Origin: Pedobacter chitinilyticus
GTDB taxonomy: Bacteria; Bacteroidota; Bacteroidia; Sphingobacteriales; Sphingobacteriaceae
DNA: 64,000 nucleotides
Assembly: GCF_003313385.1 (NCBI RefSeq)
Contig: NZ_QMHN01000002.1
Span: forward strand, 46,603 to 110,602
Direction: 5' to 3'
A model generated the notes under the pieces. The model ran no database searches, was not told where the DNA came from, and worked only from the letters and a program-made list of their open reading frames with translations. Shown here in pieces: positions 44,412 to 52,068 of this stretch. The position numbers were made by a program, and so were the translations under genes. Position 1 is the first letter of the stretch. The number at the start of each line of letters is the position of its first letter.

Positions 44412-45824
44412 ATGGATATGAGAAAGAAAATTTTAGAATACCCGCAGCATACTTTCCTGGCTGTGGTCATTGTCGCATCATCCTTTCTGATGTTCGCAGT
44501 TTTTAGTGCAGGGGCACAACAGGTAAAAAGCGAAAAAGAAGATGATGAGATCAGCTATCCAAAAGTCGGCGAACAGATCGAGGATCATGTCTTCACCGAA
44601 CTTGAAAACTATGCCGCTTCAAGTGCGAAGGTCAGTGACTTTCGTGGAAAGTGGCTCATCTTAGATTTCTGGGGGTGGGCTTGCGGAAGCTGCATAAATA
44701 GCTTTCCAAAAATGGATAAGCTAGCAAAGGAATTCAAAGATCAGATTCAATTGATCATGGTAGGCAGCTATCAGCCAAAATTCAAGGACAGCTACCGTAA
44801 AACGAAAGAGGTCTTTAGATTAAGAAAAAACGATCTTGGACTTTCCTTCACCGTTGCTTACGATTCTTTGGTTGACAGAAAATATGATATCTATTCCGTT
44901 CCTTACATTTTAGTGGTTGATCCAAATGGGAAAATCGTTGCTAAAACATCCGCGGTAAGCAGAGAACAATTAAAAGAACTAATTGCTGGAAAAGAAGTAC
45001 CTTTTGCAAAGGCATTTTCGGGTCATGAAAAGTTGGAGTATAATACCGCATTACCATTGCTGACCACAGGAAACCTGGCCAACGGAGGGGTTGATACTGG
45101 ATTTGCTTTTCGATCGATACTCGTAAAGCATAACAATAAAATTGCACTGCTAAGACCTCGCCCACTTACTCATCCACAAAGTGAAGCGGTGAAATCGGGT
45201 GTTTACGAAATTTCGCGAATTGGTCTTTCAGGCTTGTATAAGGCTGCTTATTTTGGCGCCTCAAGTATTCTGTTTGGAGGAAAGGACTACGAACAACAAA
45301 GTGAGCAACTAGAATTAAATATCAAAGACAAGTCTCCCTTTGTCGAAAACAAAGCCAACCTCAGCGGCCTATGGGCTTATAGTTTGAAATTACCGACATC
45401 AAAGTCCTCTGCAAGTGAGATTATGACTGCCATGCAATCTGATTTAAAGCGCTTCTTCGGTTACAATGTAAATGTAGAGAAAAGAAAAAAGCTAGTTCAT
45501 AAATTAATAATCATAGATACTTTACTTGCTCGCGCATTAGCGACAAAAGGCGGAAAGCCTTCCTATAAAAGTGAAGAGGGAATGGAAATAAAGGGATATG
45601 GCGTCATAAATAAGCGACTCTTTGATTTTACGCAAGCCCTACTGAAATGTATACCCCCTGAAAGCGTTCTTTTAGATCGCACCGGAATTACATTTAATGT
45701 TGACATCTATATCAAGGCTAATATGATGTCATTAACGGCCGTGAACGATGCTCTTGAAAAAGTTGGTCTTTGCATCAAACCAGATGAAGAAGAAATGGAT
45801 GTTATCGTGGTGCGAGACGAATAA
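44412..45824 (+). CDS. TlpA-like thiol-disulfide oxidoreductase fused to a DUF3738-like domain (copy 2)
   Basis: A 470-residue paralogue of the 41293 gene, with a membrane or signal segment at about 16-34. The thioredoxin-like domain has Cys91-Gly-Ser-Cys94 in WGWACGSC. The following region shares LPLLTTGNLANGGVDTGF and the final LLDRTGITFNVD and VNDALEKVGL blocks with copy 1. The leading residues MDMRKK precede a longer N-terminus than in copy 1. Composition drifts from GC-richer to AT-richer along the gene, as in copy 1. It has its own promoter region with 21-bp repeats. Confidence 0.82.
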   Translation: MDMRKKILEYPQHTFLAVVIVASSFLMFAVFSAGAQQVKSEKEDDEISYPKVGEQIEDHVFTELENYAASSAKVSDFRGKWLILDFWGWACGSCINSFPKMDKLAKEFKDQIQLIMVGSYQPKFKDSYRKTKEVFRLRKNDLGLSFTVAYDSLVDRKYDIYSVPYILVVDPNGKIVAKTSAVSREQLKELIAGKEVPFAKAFSGHEKLEYNTALPLLTTGNLANGGVDTGFAFRSILVKHNNKIALLRPRPLTHPQSEAVKSGVYEISRIGLSGLYKAAYFGASSILFGGKDYEQQSEQLELNIKDKSPFVENKANLSGLWAYSLKLPTSKSSASEIMTAMQSDLKRFFGYNVNVEKRKKLVHKLIIIDTLLARALATKGGKPSYKSEEGMEIKGYGVINKRLFDFTQALLKCIPPESVLLDRTGITFNVDIYIKANMMSLTAVNDALEKVGLCIKPDEEEMDVIVVRDE

Positions 45825-45853
45825 AAAATGGGCAACTAACGTCGCCCATTTTT
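45824..45853. terminator. Bidirectional terminator between TlpA copy 2 and DUF6520 copy 3
   Basis: Arms AAAAATGGGC (45824-45833) and GCCCATTTTT (45844-45853) pair perfectly around a 10-base loop, giving an A-run before and a T-run after the stem on both strands. It overlaps the last base of the TlpA stop and ends 4 bases before the stop of the converging DUF6520 gene. Confidence 0.82.
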
Positions 45854-45857
45854 ATGT

Positions 45858-46121
45858 TTAGAATCCGGTTTCCTGATCTAGTGGATTGACACATCCAGGC
45901 AGCTGGTAAAGCTGATGGATACCATCATTCGTTGTTTCGCGGCGGCAGTTCTCATCACCGGGCGAGCAATCGATGTCAAGGAAATCATCGGTACAACCAG
46001 TTTTTTCTGTTTCATTCTGGTAGTAGTACACAGTTTGAGGTGTCCTTGCTTTAGTTGTTGCAAAGGCAGTTCCTACTGCCAGCAAAAGGGCGAAAAGGCC
46101 CAGCATAACATTTTTTTTCAT
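45858..46121 (-). CDS. Small secreted four-cysteine peptide, DUF6520 family (copy 3)
   Basis: An 87-residue protein very close to copy 1: the same signal peptide type (MKKNVMLGLFALLLAVGTAFA), VYYYQNE, four cysteines (TGCTDD, DIDCSP, DENCRR, LPGCVN) and a QETGF end. The TlpA copy 2/DUF6520 copy 3 convergent pair mirrors the TlpA copy 1/DUF6520 copy 1 pair, so the two-gene unit was duplicated. The upstream leader shares GTTTAAGTGGTTTAA (46132-46146) and CGTCAAGGC with copy 1. Confidence 0.82.
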   Translation of the reverse strand: MKKNVMLGLFALLLAVGTAFATTKARTPQTVYYYQNETEKTGCTDDFLDIDCSPGDENCRRETTNDGIHQLYQLPGCVNPLDQETGF

Positions 46122-46243
46122 GTGGTTTGTTGTTTAAGTGGTTTAAGTTTTCGCCTTCGTCAAGGCTTGAAATGTGCACGGTTTAGTAACCAGGTTACGG
46201 CTTCAAATCTATGCTGAATGCAAACCTCGATTGTTACCTAATG

Positions 46244-46291
46244 TGACCAACATATTGTAAATGTTGACCAGTAAATTGTGGATATTATCCT
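46244..46291. promoter_or_regulatory. Direct repeats with 21-bp period, site 2
   Basis: TGACCA at 46244 and 46265, both followed after 4 bases by ATTGT, and a weaker TATCCT at 46286; spacing is again exactly 21. It matches site 1 at 44313-44360 in unit and period. It lies between DUF6520 copy 3 (minus, start 46121) and the nuclease-like gene (plus, start 46402). Confidence 0.55.
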
Positions 46292-46401
46292 TTACAGCTG
46301 CACAGAAAAAAAAAGGAGATGAAAACTCACATTGTTAAATAAGGAACTACATCTAAAACAAATCATCAGTATCTTTATTGATTAACCATTTTAACACCTG
46401 T

Positions 46402-48042
46402 ATGCCACGTATCACCATCGATAAAAAAATCGTAATCAAGTACGATCACCGTGCCAGAGATAAATATTGGAAGGCCCTTTCCACGCGCCTTTCCGATAAG
46501 CACGGAAAGGGGCCCCATACTGATAGTGCCAAGGTCGAGGAGATGTTGCTCGAGGCCTTTAATTTTCTTGTGGGCGCTTTCCGCGAACTCATCGGAAAGG
46601 AAAACCGATATACCTTTTTCCTATATGTGCACTGGCTCCACGAACAGTCGATAGAAATCCATCTGGCGACCTTGAACAAGCTTAAGCTTGAGAATATCAC
46701 CGAGAGCGAATTCGCACTCTATCGTAGGATACTCAAGCTTATATTGGAGCAGGGCTGCGACAAGGATTTTCCGGCAACTGCACAGATCAATGGCAGGGAT
46801 GTCCTTGCCATGGACGAGCTGATCCAGGAGCTGCTCTACATTGCCACCTGGATTTACAACTTTGCCGATATGGTTGCTCTTCAGAAGATGATCGAAGATT
46901 GCCACAGCATCGAATTTGAAGCAGATGGAATGTTGGCAGTCGGCTGGCAGTACCACTATGGAGGTGCCTACAAAATCCTCTTCCCACTGGTCAGCAGCGA
47001 ATATGTTGCCGCTGCCTTGGATACGGAAGCTATAAAAGAATTCCGTGAAAAAATAGAGGAATGCTTCCAGACGGAATATGATTTTGCGGGAGGGATCATC
47101 TGGGAGATCCAGAAGCACCATAGCCCGAACGCCCCAAATTTTCAGACCGTCGAGCGGGCCGTTCTCCCACTTAACCTGATAGAAAACTATGGTATGGCCG
47201 CGGAGTTGGCCGAAGCATTCTATGACGGCCTTAGCATCTCTAGGGACAACAAGCTTTCCATTGAGGATGCGGTACTGAAACCGCATTCGCTCCAACGGTA
47301 TATGTTCAGGCCAATCTTGGTGTATAATATCAACGGCGAACGTCGGGCCCTTGTCGGAAAACAGAAATGGATCGAAAGTATCATGGTACTTTCCACCAAT
47401 GCCATACATTGGAATGCCATGTTCCCCGAATGGTTTAAATTACGCGTAATGAGGGATTTTTTGAACAAAAAGGGCCATGAGCACGACAGGATACTGGAGG
47501 ATAGGATCGAAAAGATCGTGAAGGATAAGCGATTTTACTATACGCGGAACATCAAGTCGTTCAAAAGGCCTGGCATGAACAACCTAAAGATCGACAATGA
47601 ACTTGCCGGGGAGATCGACCTGATAGTGGTCAATCCCGTACTTAGGATCGTTTATGTGGCAGATGCCAAATATAACCGGGCCCGTTACGAGCCTGTCGGC
47701 TACCGGACCGACTATACAAATTTTCTGAAATCCTACGAAAAGCAGTTGAAGAGGAAAGTGGATTGGATCGCTGCGAACTTGGTGATCCTACAGGAACATC
47801 TGAAGATCATCAACGGTAAAAATGATATCGATCTTACCGGCTATCAGGTTCAGGGCATCTTCATCATCAATACGCCAACTTTCTATATGTTCAATGGCGA
47901 TTTTTGGGCCATTACGTTGGGAAGGTTTGCAACATTCCTCGATGGCAAATTGCCGTTGCCGGAGCTACATCTCAGTGATGAGAAAACAGGAAAGGTACAG
48001 ATAGTGAAGCATCCATACTTTAGGAAGCCTGTGCAGAGTTAG
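46402..48042 (+). CDS. Predicted PD-(D/E)xK nuclease-domain protein of unknown system
   Basis: A 546-residue protein started at the ATG at 46402 (an in-frame TTG lies at 46378; the box TATCTTTA just before it differs by one base from the Bacteroidetes -7 consensus, which supports the later start). The N-terminal 390 residues are helical and unrecognised. The C-terminal part has ELAGEIDLIVVN, followed by VYVADAKYNR: an acidic residue pair and D-A-K, the pattern of a PD-(D/E)xK nuclease core. It stands alone on its strand. It may be a type IV-like restriction or anti-phage nuclease carried by the element. No methylase is nearby. Confidence 0.6.
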   Translation: MPRITIDKKIVIKYDHRARDKYWKALSTRLSDKHGKGPHTDSAKVEEMLLEAFNFLVGAFRELIGKENRYTFFLYVHWLHEQSIEIHLATLNKLKLENITESEFALYRRILKLILEQGCDKDFPATAQINGRDVLAMDELIQELLYIATWIYNFADMVALQKMIEDCHSIEFEADGMLAVGWQYHYGGAYKILFPLVSSEYVAAALDTEAIKEFREKIEECFQTEYDFAGGIIWEIQKHHSPNAPNFQTVERAVLPLNLIENYGMAAELAEAFYDGLSISRDNKLSIEDAVLKPHSLQRYMFRPILVYNINGERRALVGKQKWIESIMVLSTNAIHWNAMFPEWFKLRVMRDFLNKKGHEHDRILEDRIEKIVKDKRFYYTRNIKSFKRPGMNNLKIDNELAGEIDLIVVNPVLRIVYVADAKYNRARYEPVGYRTDYTNFLKSYEKQLKRKVDWIAANLVILQEHLKIINGKNDIDLTGYQVQGIFIINTPTFYMFNGDFWAITLGRFATFLDGKLPLPELHLSDEKTGKVQIVKHPYFRKPVQS

Positions 48043-48370
48043 GCAATCGAATCTCATTGGCATGCTTTGGCGAAAGTCCATAGTATTTGATGAAGGCATT
48101 GGTAAAGTTGGCTGGTTCGAAGTAGCCTACCGCCACTCCTACCTCACCAATGGTTAGCTTACCTTCCCTGAGCAGTAGCAACGCCTTCTCCATCCGGTTC
48201 TGCTGGATAAACCTGTATAGCGAAATGTGGTACTGCTTTTGGAACTGCTTCCTCATAGTAGAAGCGCTGATGTTGAACTTTTTTGCCAGATCGGTGAGCG
48301 ATAGCCGATCATCCAAGTGCGATAGCACATGGTCGTGCAGGGCTGTAATATGGTCCCATACCGACTTCAT
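48020..48370 (-). CDS. Short AraC-family DNA-binding protein
   Basis: A 116-residue protein that is almost only an AraC-type double HTH domain: LSLTDLAKKFNISASTMRKQFQKQYHISLYRFI (HTH 1 and linker helix) and LTIGEVGVAVGYFEPANFTNAFIKYYGLSP (HTH 2). No sensor domain is present, so its input must come from elsewhere, probably the two-component proteins encoded before it. Its start overlaps the kinase gene by 4 bases, and its 3' end overlaps the converging nuclease gene by 23 bases. Confidence 0.85.
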   Translation of the reverse strand: MKSVWDHITALHDHVLSHLDDRLSLTDLAKKFNISASTMRKQFQKQYHISLYRFIQQNRMEKALLLLREGKLTIGEVGVAVGYFEPANFTNAFIKYYGLSPKHANEIRLPNSAQAS

Positions 48371-49110
48371 GACGGATTGTGCATTTCAAGGGTGACCGTG
48401 GTTCCCCCCTTGGCAACCGAACTTATCTTTAGCTTTGCGTTGAGCAGTGCAGCACGTGTGCGCATGTTGGTAAATCCGTGCCTGGGCGGACCGAAGATCT
48501 TCTCATCTCCGATGCCGATACCATCATCGGTGATCGACAGCACCATATCCTTACCCTCCCTCTTCAGTTCTACCTTGATGAGCTTGGCCATCGCGTGCTC
48601 AGTCACATTCCTGATGGCTTCCCGTGCGATCCTGTACATCACCAGTTTGGTGCCATGGTCCAGCGCATCATCGTCGAAACCTTCACAGTTTAGGGTGACG
48701 CCCGTTCCGTCCCTTCCCGCCAGAACCAGTTCGGCCTCGATCAGTCCCGTAAGTGATTGAGATTGGAGGTAATCACCGTTCATCGAATTGTTTAGCATGC
48801 CAATCCGCTCGTTAAGCTTTACGATCAGATCAGCGGTATCGGTATCATCTGTTGCTATTTCGGGATGCTCTCTTTTCATCCTTATCTGATGGGTGATATG
48901 GACGAGCTCCTGCTGAATATGGTTATGAATCTCTGTCGACAGCTCACCGATAAAGAGCTCGTACTCCCTTATCATTGCCCTGAGCTTCTGCTCCTTCACC
49001 GTGACGCCCCTTAGCTCAATGATCGTATAGACAAATCCGCTAGCAATCATGGTCATCATGAGCGTAACGATAAACATCAGTGCGATTAAGGTGGCTGGAG
49101 TAATATACAC
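48367..49110 (-). CDS. NarL-type sensor histidine kinase (HisKA_3)
   Basis: A 247-residue kinase with one N-terminal membrane helix (about 6-30) and no periplasmic sensor domain. The phospho-acceptor is His62 in LSTEIHNHIQQEL. The ATPase domain follows: RIAREAIRNVTEHA (N-box), SITDDGIGIGDEK (G1) and HGFTNMRTRAALLNAKL (G2). It lies 2 bases after a 7-TM protein gene that may be its sensor. The partner response regulator is probably that at 50245-50898. Confidence 0.87.
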   Translation of the reverse strand: MYITPATLIALMFIVTLMMTMIASGFVYTIIELRGVTVKEQKLRAMIREYELFIGELSTEIHNHIQQELVHITHQIRMKREHPEIATDDTDTADLIVKLNERIGMLNNSMNGDYLQSQSLTGLIEAELVLAGRDGTGVTLNCEGFDDDALDHGTKLVMYRIAREAIRNVTEHAMAKLIKVELKREGKDMVLSITDDGIGIGDEKIFGPPRHGFTNMRTRAALLNAKLKISSVAKGGTTVTLEMHNPS

Positions 49111-49112
49111 GG

Positions 49113-49751
49113 CTATTGAATTAGTTGGCGTAACTGGAAGAACATCAGGGTAAATGTCAGGTACATCGCGATGTTAACATAAAGGTGCACGATGTTTAAC
49201 ATAATTGCATAGTGCGCATCCTGTTCAGAAAAATGGTTAAAGAACAGGAAATTCAACATACTGGCAATCCAATAGAACAGCAGGGCGCAATCGATCCAAA
49301 AGGGCGCATAAACGGAAAGGCCTATAGAGGTCTGCCGCCTTGAAAGAAGTATCATGTGATAGGTGGACAGTCCAATGACCGTAACTCCCGAGGCGATCAG
49401 AAAATAACTGTTGATATAACTATCAATCTGGACAAACAACAGGTTGAATATGCCGTACGCAACGGCAAGGGGCAACAGTAAGATCACAATGTTCCGACTG
49501 TTCATCGACACGGAGAAATAACAGAGAATTAGGGCAAGTTGAACGATATCTCCCACGTTGTAGACCACGGTATTGGAGTGTATCAAATATTCACTGGCCA
49601 GAGCAAGGAGCTCGATCAAAAATACAGAGATCAGGTAGCCATAGAAAACACGCAGCGGAAATCTCATACGCTTGATTACGCATGCACCGATCACGATACA
49701 CAATGCAATGCAAAAGAGGTAGACACTCAGTAGGAAATTTATGGTATTCAT
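49113..49751 (-). CDS. Seven-helix membrane protein, possible sensor partner of the kinase
   Basis: A 212-residue integral membrane protein with about seven predicted helices (about 5-24, 35-53, 64-83, 87-107, 113-134, 147-168 and 183-207) and hardly any extramembrane domain. I do not recognise a family. It is 2 bases upstream of a histidine kinase that lacks a sensor domain, so the two may act as a split receptor, like the fused 7TMR kinases. That role is inference. Confidence 0.6.
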   Translation of the reverse strand: MNTINFLLSVYLFCIALCIVIGACVIKRMRFPLRVFYGYLISVFLIELLALASEYLIHSNTVVYNVGDIVQLALILCYFSVSMNSRNIVILLLPLAVAYGIFNLLFVQIDSYINSYFLIASGVTVIGLSTYHMILLSRRQTSIGLSVYAPFWIDCALLFYWIASMLNFLFFNHFSEQDAHYAIMLNIVHLYVNIAMYLTFTLMFFQLRQLIQ

Positions 49752-49755
49752 GCTG

Positions 49756-50226
49756 CTAAGGGTTGGATGTACTGGCGCTGGGACAATTTGGAGGACAGGG
49801 CTTTGCCCTGTCGAGCAGGTAACTGCCCTGGTAGACGACCGTTGCCCCGGCAGCGTTCTTTCCCGAGAGGATCACCGTAAGCGCATTTGGATCAAAACCT
49901 GCAAAGACACCATAGTGCCCTGCGCGGATATAGCCTGGAGTATGCGATAGGGAAATGCTCACGTCGGTAATGCTGTTGTCCTGGAGATAGCTGCGCAGTG
50001 CATTGGCATCTATTGACCAGGACCGAAGCTTGACTGTGGAATCGCCGGCAAGGCTTGTTACATAGCTGGAGATCATCATCGCTGCGGTATCAACCGGGAT
50101 AAAGACAGGATCTATCATCGCTACCGATGCGATTTCGCCCTGGGCTGCTGCGATCTGCTCCTCTCCTTCTTTATTGCAGTTACAAGCAAGTAGGTTAACG
50201 GAAAAAATTAAGATGTACCTGTACAT
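49756..50226 (-). CDS. Periplasmic lipoprotein within the two-component operon
   Basis: A 156-residue protein with a signal and a Cys-rich lipobox region (NLLACNCNK, likely lipidated Cys15 or Cys17). The mature part is beta-rich, with no family I know, and ends in a second Cys pair (RAKPCPPNCPS). It sits between the response regulator and the 7-TM protein gene (4 bases before it). It may act as a ligand-binding or accessory part of the sensing system. Confidence 0.62.
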   Translation of the reverse strand: MYRYILIFSVNLLACNCNKEGEEQIAAAQGEIASVAMIDPVFIPVDTAAMMISSYVTSLAGDSTVKLRSWSIDANALRSYLQDNSITDVSISLSHTPGYIRAGHYGVFAGFDPNALTVILSGKNAAGATVVYQGSYLLDRAKPCPPNCPSASTSNP

Positions 50227-50244
50227 ATTTTTTGTATTTAATGG

Positions 50245-50898
50245 TTAGAGATTAATGATACCAAGCTGGATCGCTCGCAGCGTCAACTTTCCCTTCGAGG
50301 AAACCTTGAGTTTTTTGTAGCAGCTCACCTGTACCTTTTTCGCCCTGCTTGCCGTAAGGCCCATCTGCGTACCTACATCCTCGTACGTAAGATCAGAACC
50401 CGCATACAACTTGATGAACTGTCGCTCGCGGTCGGTAAGGACCTGCACTTCGATACTGCCTTTCAATACCTCATCGAACAGTTCCTGCCCCGCATTGCTC
50501 GTATAGGCCCAACCTGTATCTGCGATGGATACGATGGCCTGGTAAAGCTCTTCCAGTTTATGATCCTTGGTCAGGTAGCCATTTGCCCCATAAAAGATGG
50601 ACTTGGTGATGGTGATCTCGCTGGGCTGCTGGCTATACATCAGGCAGGGCATACCAGGCCATCTTGTCTTGATCTCCTTTAGCAGGGTAATGCCGTCTAC
50701 CAACGGCATGGAAACATCCAGCACGCAGATATTCGGTACCGGCACATGTTCCTGCAGGTATTTGATCAGCTTGCTGCCATCATCGGTCTCAAGTACTACC
50801 CTGATGTTCCCCTTGCTGTTAAGGTAGTTGGCAACCGAGCTGAGCACGACCGGATGATCATCCACGAAAGCTACTTTGATGGTATCCCAAAGGTTCAT
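50245..50898 (-). CDS. NarL/LuxR-type response regulator
   Basis: A 217-residue protein. The receiver domain (about 7-125) has Asp13/Asp14 in FVDDHP, phospho-acceptor Asp61 in CVLDVSMP and Lys in GYLTKDH. The C-terminal LuxR-type HTH (about 152-215) has LTDRERQFIKLYAGSDLTYEDVG. It is first in an operon that continues with the lipoprotein, 7-TM protein, kinase and AraC gene. A 20-bp palindrome lies 61 bases upstream of its start. Confidence 0.88.
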   Translation of the reverse strand: MNLWDTIKVAFVDDHPVVLSSVANYLNSKGNIRVVLETDDGSKLIKYLQEHVPVPNICVLDVSMPLVDGITLLKEIKTRWPGMPCLMYSQQPSEITITKSIFYGANGYLTKDHKLEELYQAIVSIADTGWAYTSNAGQELFDEVLKGSIEVQVLTDRERQFIKLYAGSDLTYEDVGTQMGLTASRAKKVQVSCYKKLKVSSKGKLTLRAIQLGIINL

Positions 50899-50958
50899 GA
50901 TGGAATTTATCTACACGCTTAATGAAATCATAGCCGCTTTACGTAAAATTTTCCCAAA

Positions 50959-50978
50959 GGGGGAGTATTTACTCCCCC
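50959..50978. promoter_or_regulatory. 20-bp palindrome in the divergent region of the response regulator and rteC
   Basis: GGGGGAGTA and TACTCCCCC (9 bases each) around a central TT. A site of 20 bp with perfect dyad symmetry suits a dimeric LuxR-type regulator, and the regulator gene starts 61 bases away. It could also form a tight hairpin in a transcript. The other 270 bases between 50,898 and 51,194 hold no gene. Confidence 0.6.
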
Positions 50979-51193
50979 TGAAGAAAAATAATTATGATTT
51001 AATCCAAAAAAAGAGGGGAAATTTCATAGAAACTTACAAACAGCGATTTGTTTAACTATACGTTGGTTAAAACTGAAATACTTCACCTGTCGTTTTTTCG
51101 TACTTCGGCTTTTTCCATTGCCTGAATTCCCTACAACCGCCATAACCTGTATGCAAATTTGTGATCATCGGATTGCGCATTAATTGTACGGAT

Positions 51194-52039
51194 ATGATAA
51201 AATTTGCCAACCAGTTACGGACCGACATGGAGCGAGAACTGGAAGAAGTAGCCCTTCGGTATGAGCGCGATGCACTGCGCTCAAAAGCCAGCTTTGAGAT
51301 TGTAAATCGTGCGATGCTCCAGTTAAGGGAATTCATGAGTTCCTACCAGTTTAGCGATGCCGCCGAGGAGGTCAGGTTCTTCAAGGACATCAAGCCCAGT
51401 TTTCAGCATTTGGCGATCTACTTTGGGGAGCTCGCCTACCTGCAGGGCTCCAGGCCCATCGGCGATAAAAAGGATATTGTCAGATATCTCCAGCGCGCTA
51501 TAGCCAACAACAACGATTTCATCAACCGGCACGGACTGCTCTACAGTTATTATCTTCTGGGACATACCGCAGAGGATGATCGGCTCTTTGTGCGCAATGG
51601 TCTTCCAGCCTCTCTCTATCCCGTTTACACAGCTGCGCATGATACAAGTTTTTCATCCCAAAGCAGCGAATTACTTTCCCAACTGCTGGCCTATGAAAAG
51701 GTAAACGATCATCTGGTTCGCGAGATCGAATATATCGAAACAGGCATAAGGCCACAGGTTGCCCAGCAGAACCAGGCGATCGAAGACATGGTCTGGACGG
51801 ACAAGATCTCCAACCTGATCGAACTGGCCTATGCACTCCATGCCTCGGGAGCGATCAACCAGGGCAAATGCCAGGTACGGCAGATTGTTACGGCATTGGA
51901 ATTTATGTTCAAGGTCAATACCGGTAACTTCTACAGGGCTTTCCAGAACATACGGCTGCGAAAAAAAAACAGGACTTCCTTTCTCGATTCGGCAAGGGAA
52001 AGGTTGATCAGGCATATGGACGACACCGACATGCAGTAA
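51194..52039 (+). CDS. RteC-domain protein (conjugative element excision regulator)
   Basis: A 281-residue helical soluble protein started at the ATG at 51194 (an in-frame GTG at 51161 is less likely). It fits the RteC family: MERELEEVALRYERDALRSK near the start, and WTDKISNLIELAYALHASGAINQG, then NTGNFYRAFQNIRLRKKNRTSFLDSARERLIRHM at the C-terminus. In CTnDOT, RteC is controlled by the two-component proteins RteA/RteB and promotes excision of the element. Here the neighbouring NarL-type two-component operon, divergently placed, is the natural candidate for that control. Confidence 0.88.
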   Translation: MIKFANQLRTDMERELEEVALRYERDALRSKASFEIVNRAMLQLREFMSSYQFSDAAEEVRFFKDIKPSFQHLAIYFGELAYLQGSRPIGDKKDIVRYLQRAIANNNDFINRHGLLYSYYLLGHTAEDDRLFVRNGLPASLYPVYTAAHDTSFSSQSSELLSQLLAYEKVNDHLVREIEYIETGIRPQVAQQNQAIEDMVWTDKISNLIELAYALHASGAINQGKCQVRQIVTALEFMFKVNTGNFYRAFQNIRLRKKNRTSFLDSARERLIRHMDDTDMQ

Positions 52040-52068
52040 TATATACCTGTCGAATTGGAAAAAAACAT

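Noticed and set aside
46621..47409. 262-residue frame antisense to the nuclease-like gene
   Set aside because: No motif, and fully inside a gene with a consistent nuclease core.
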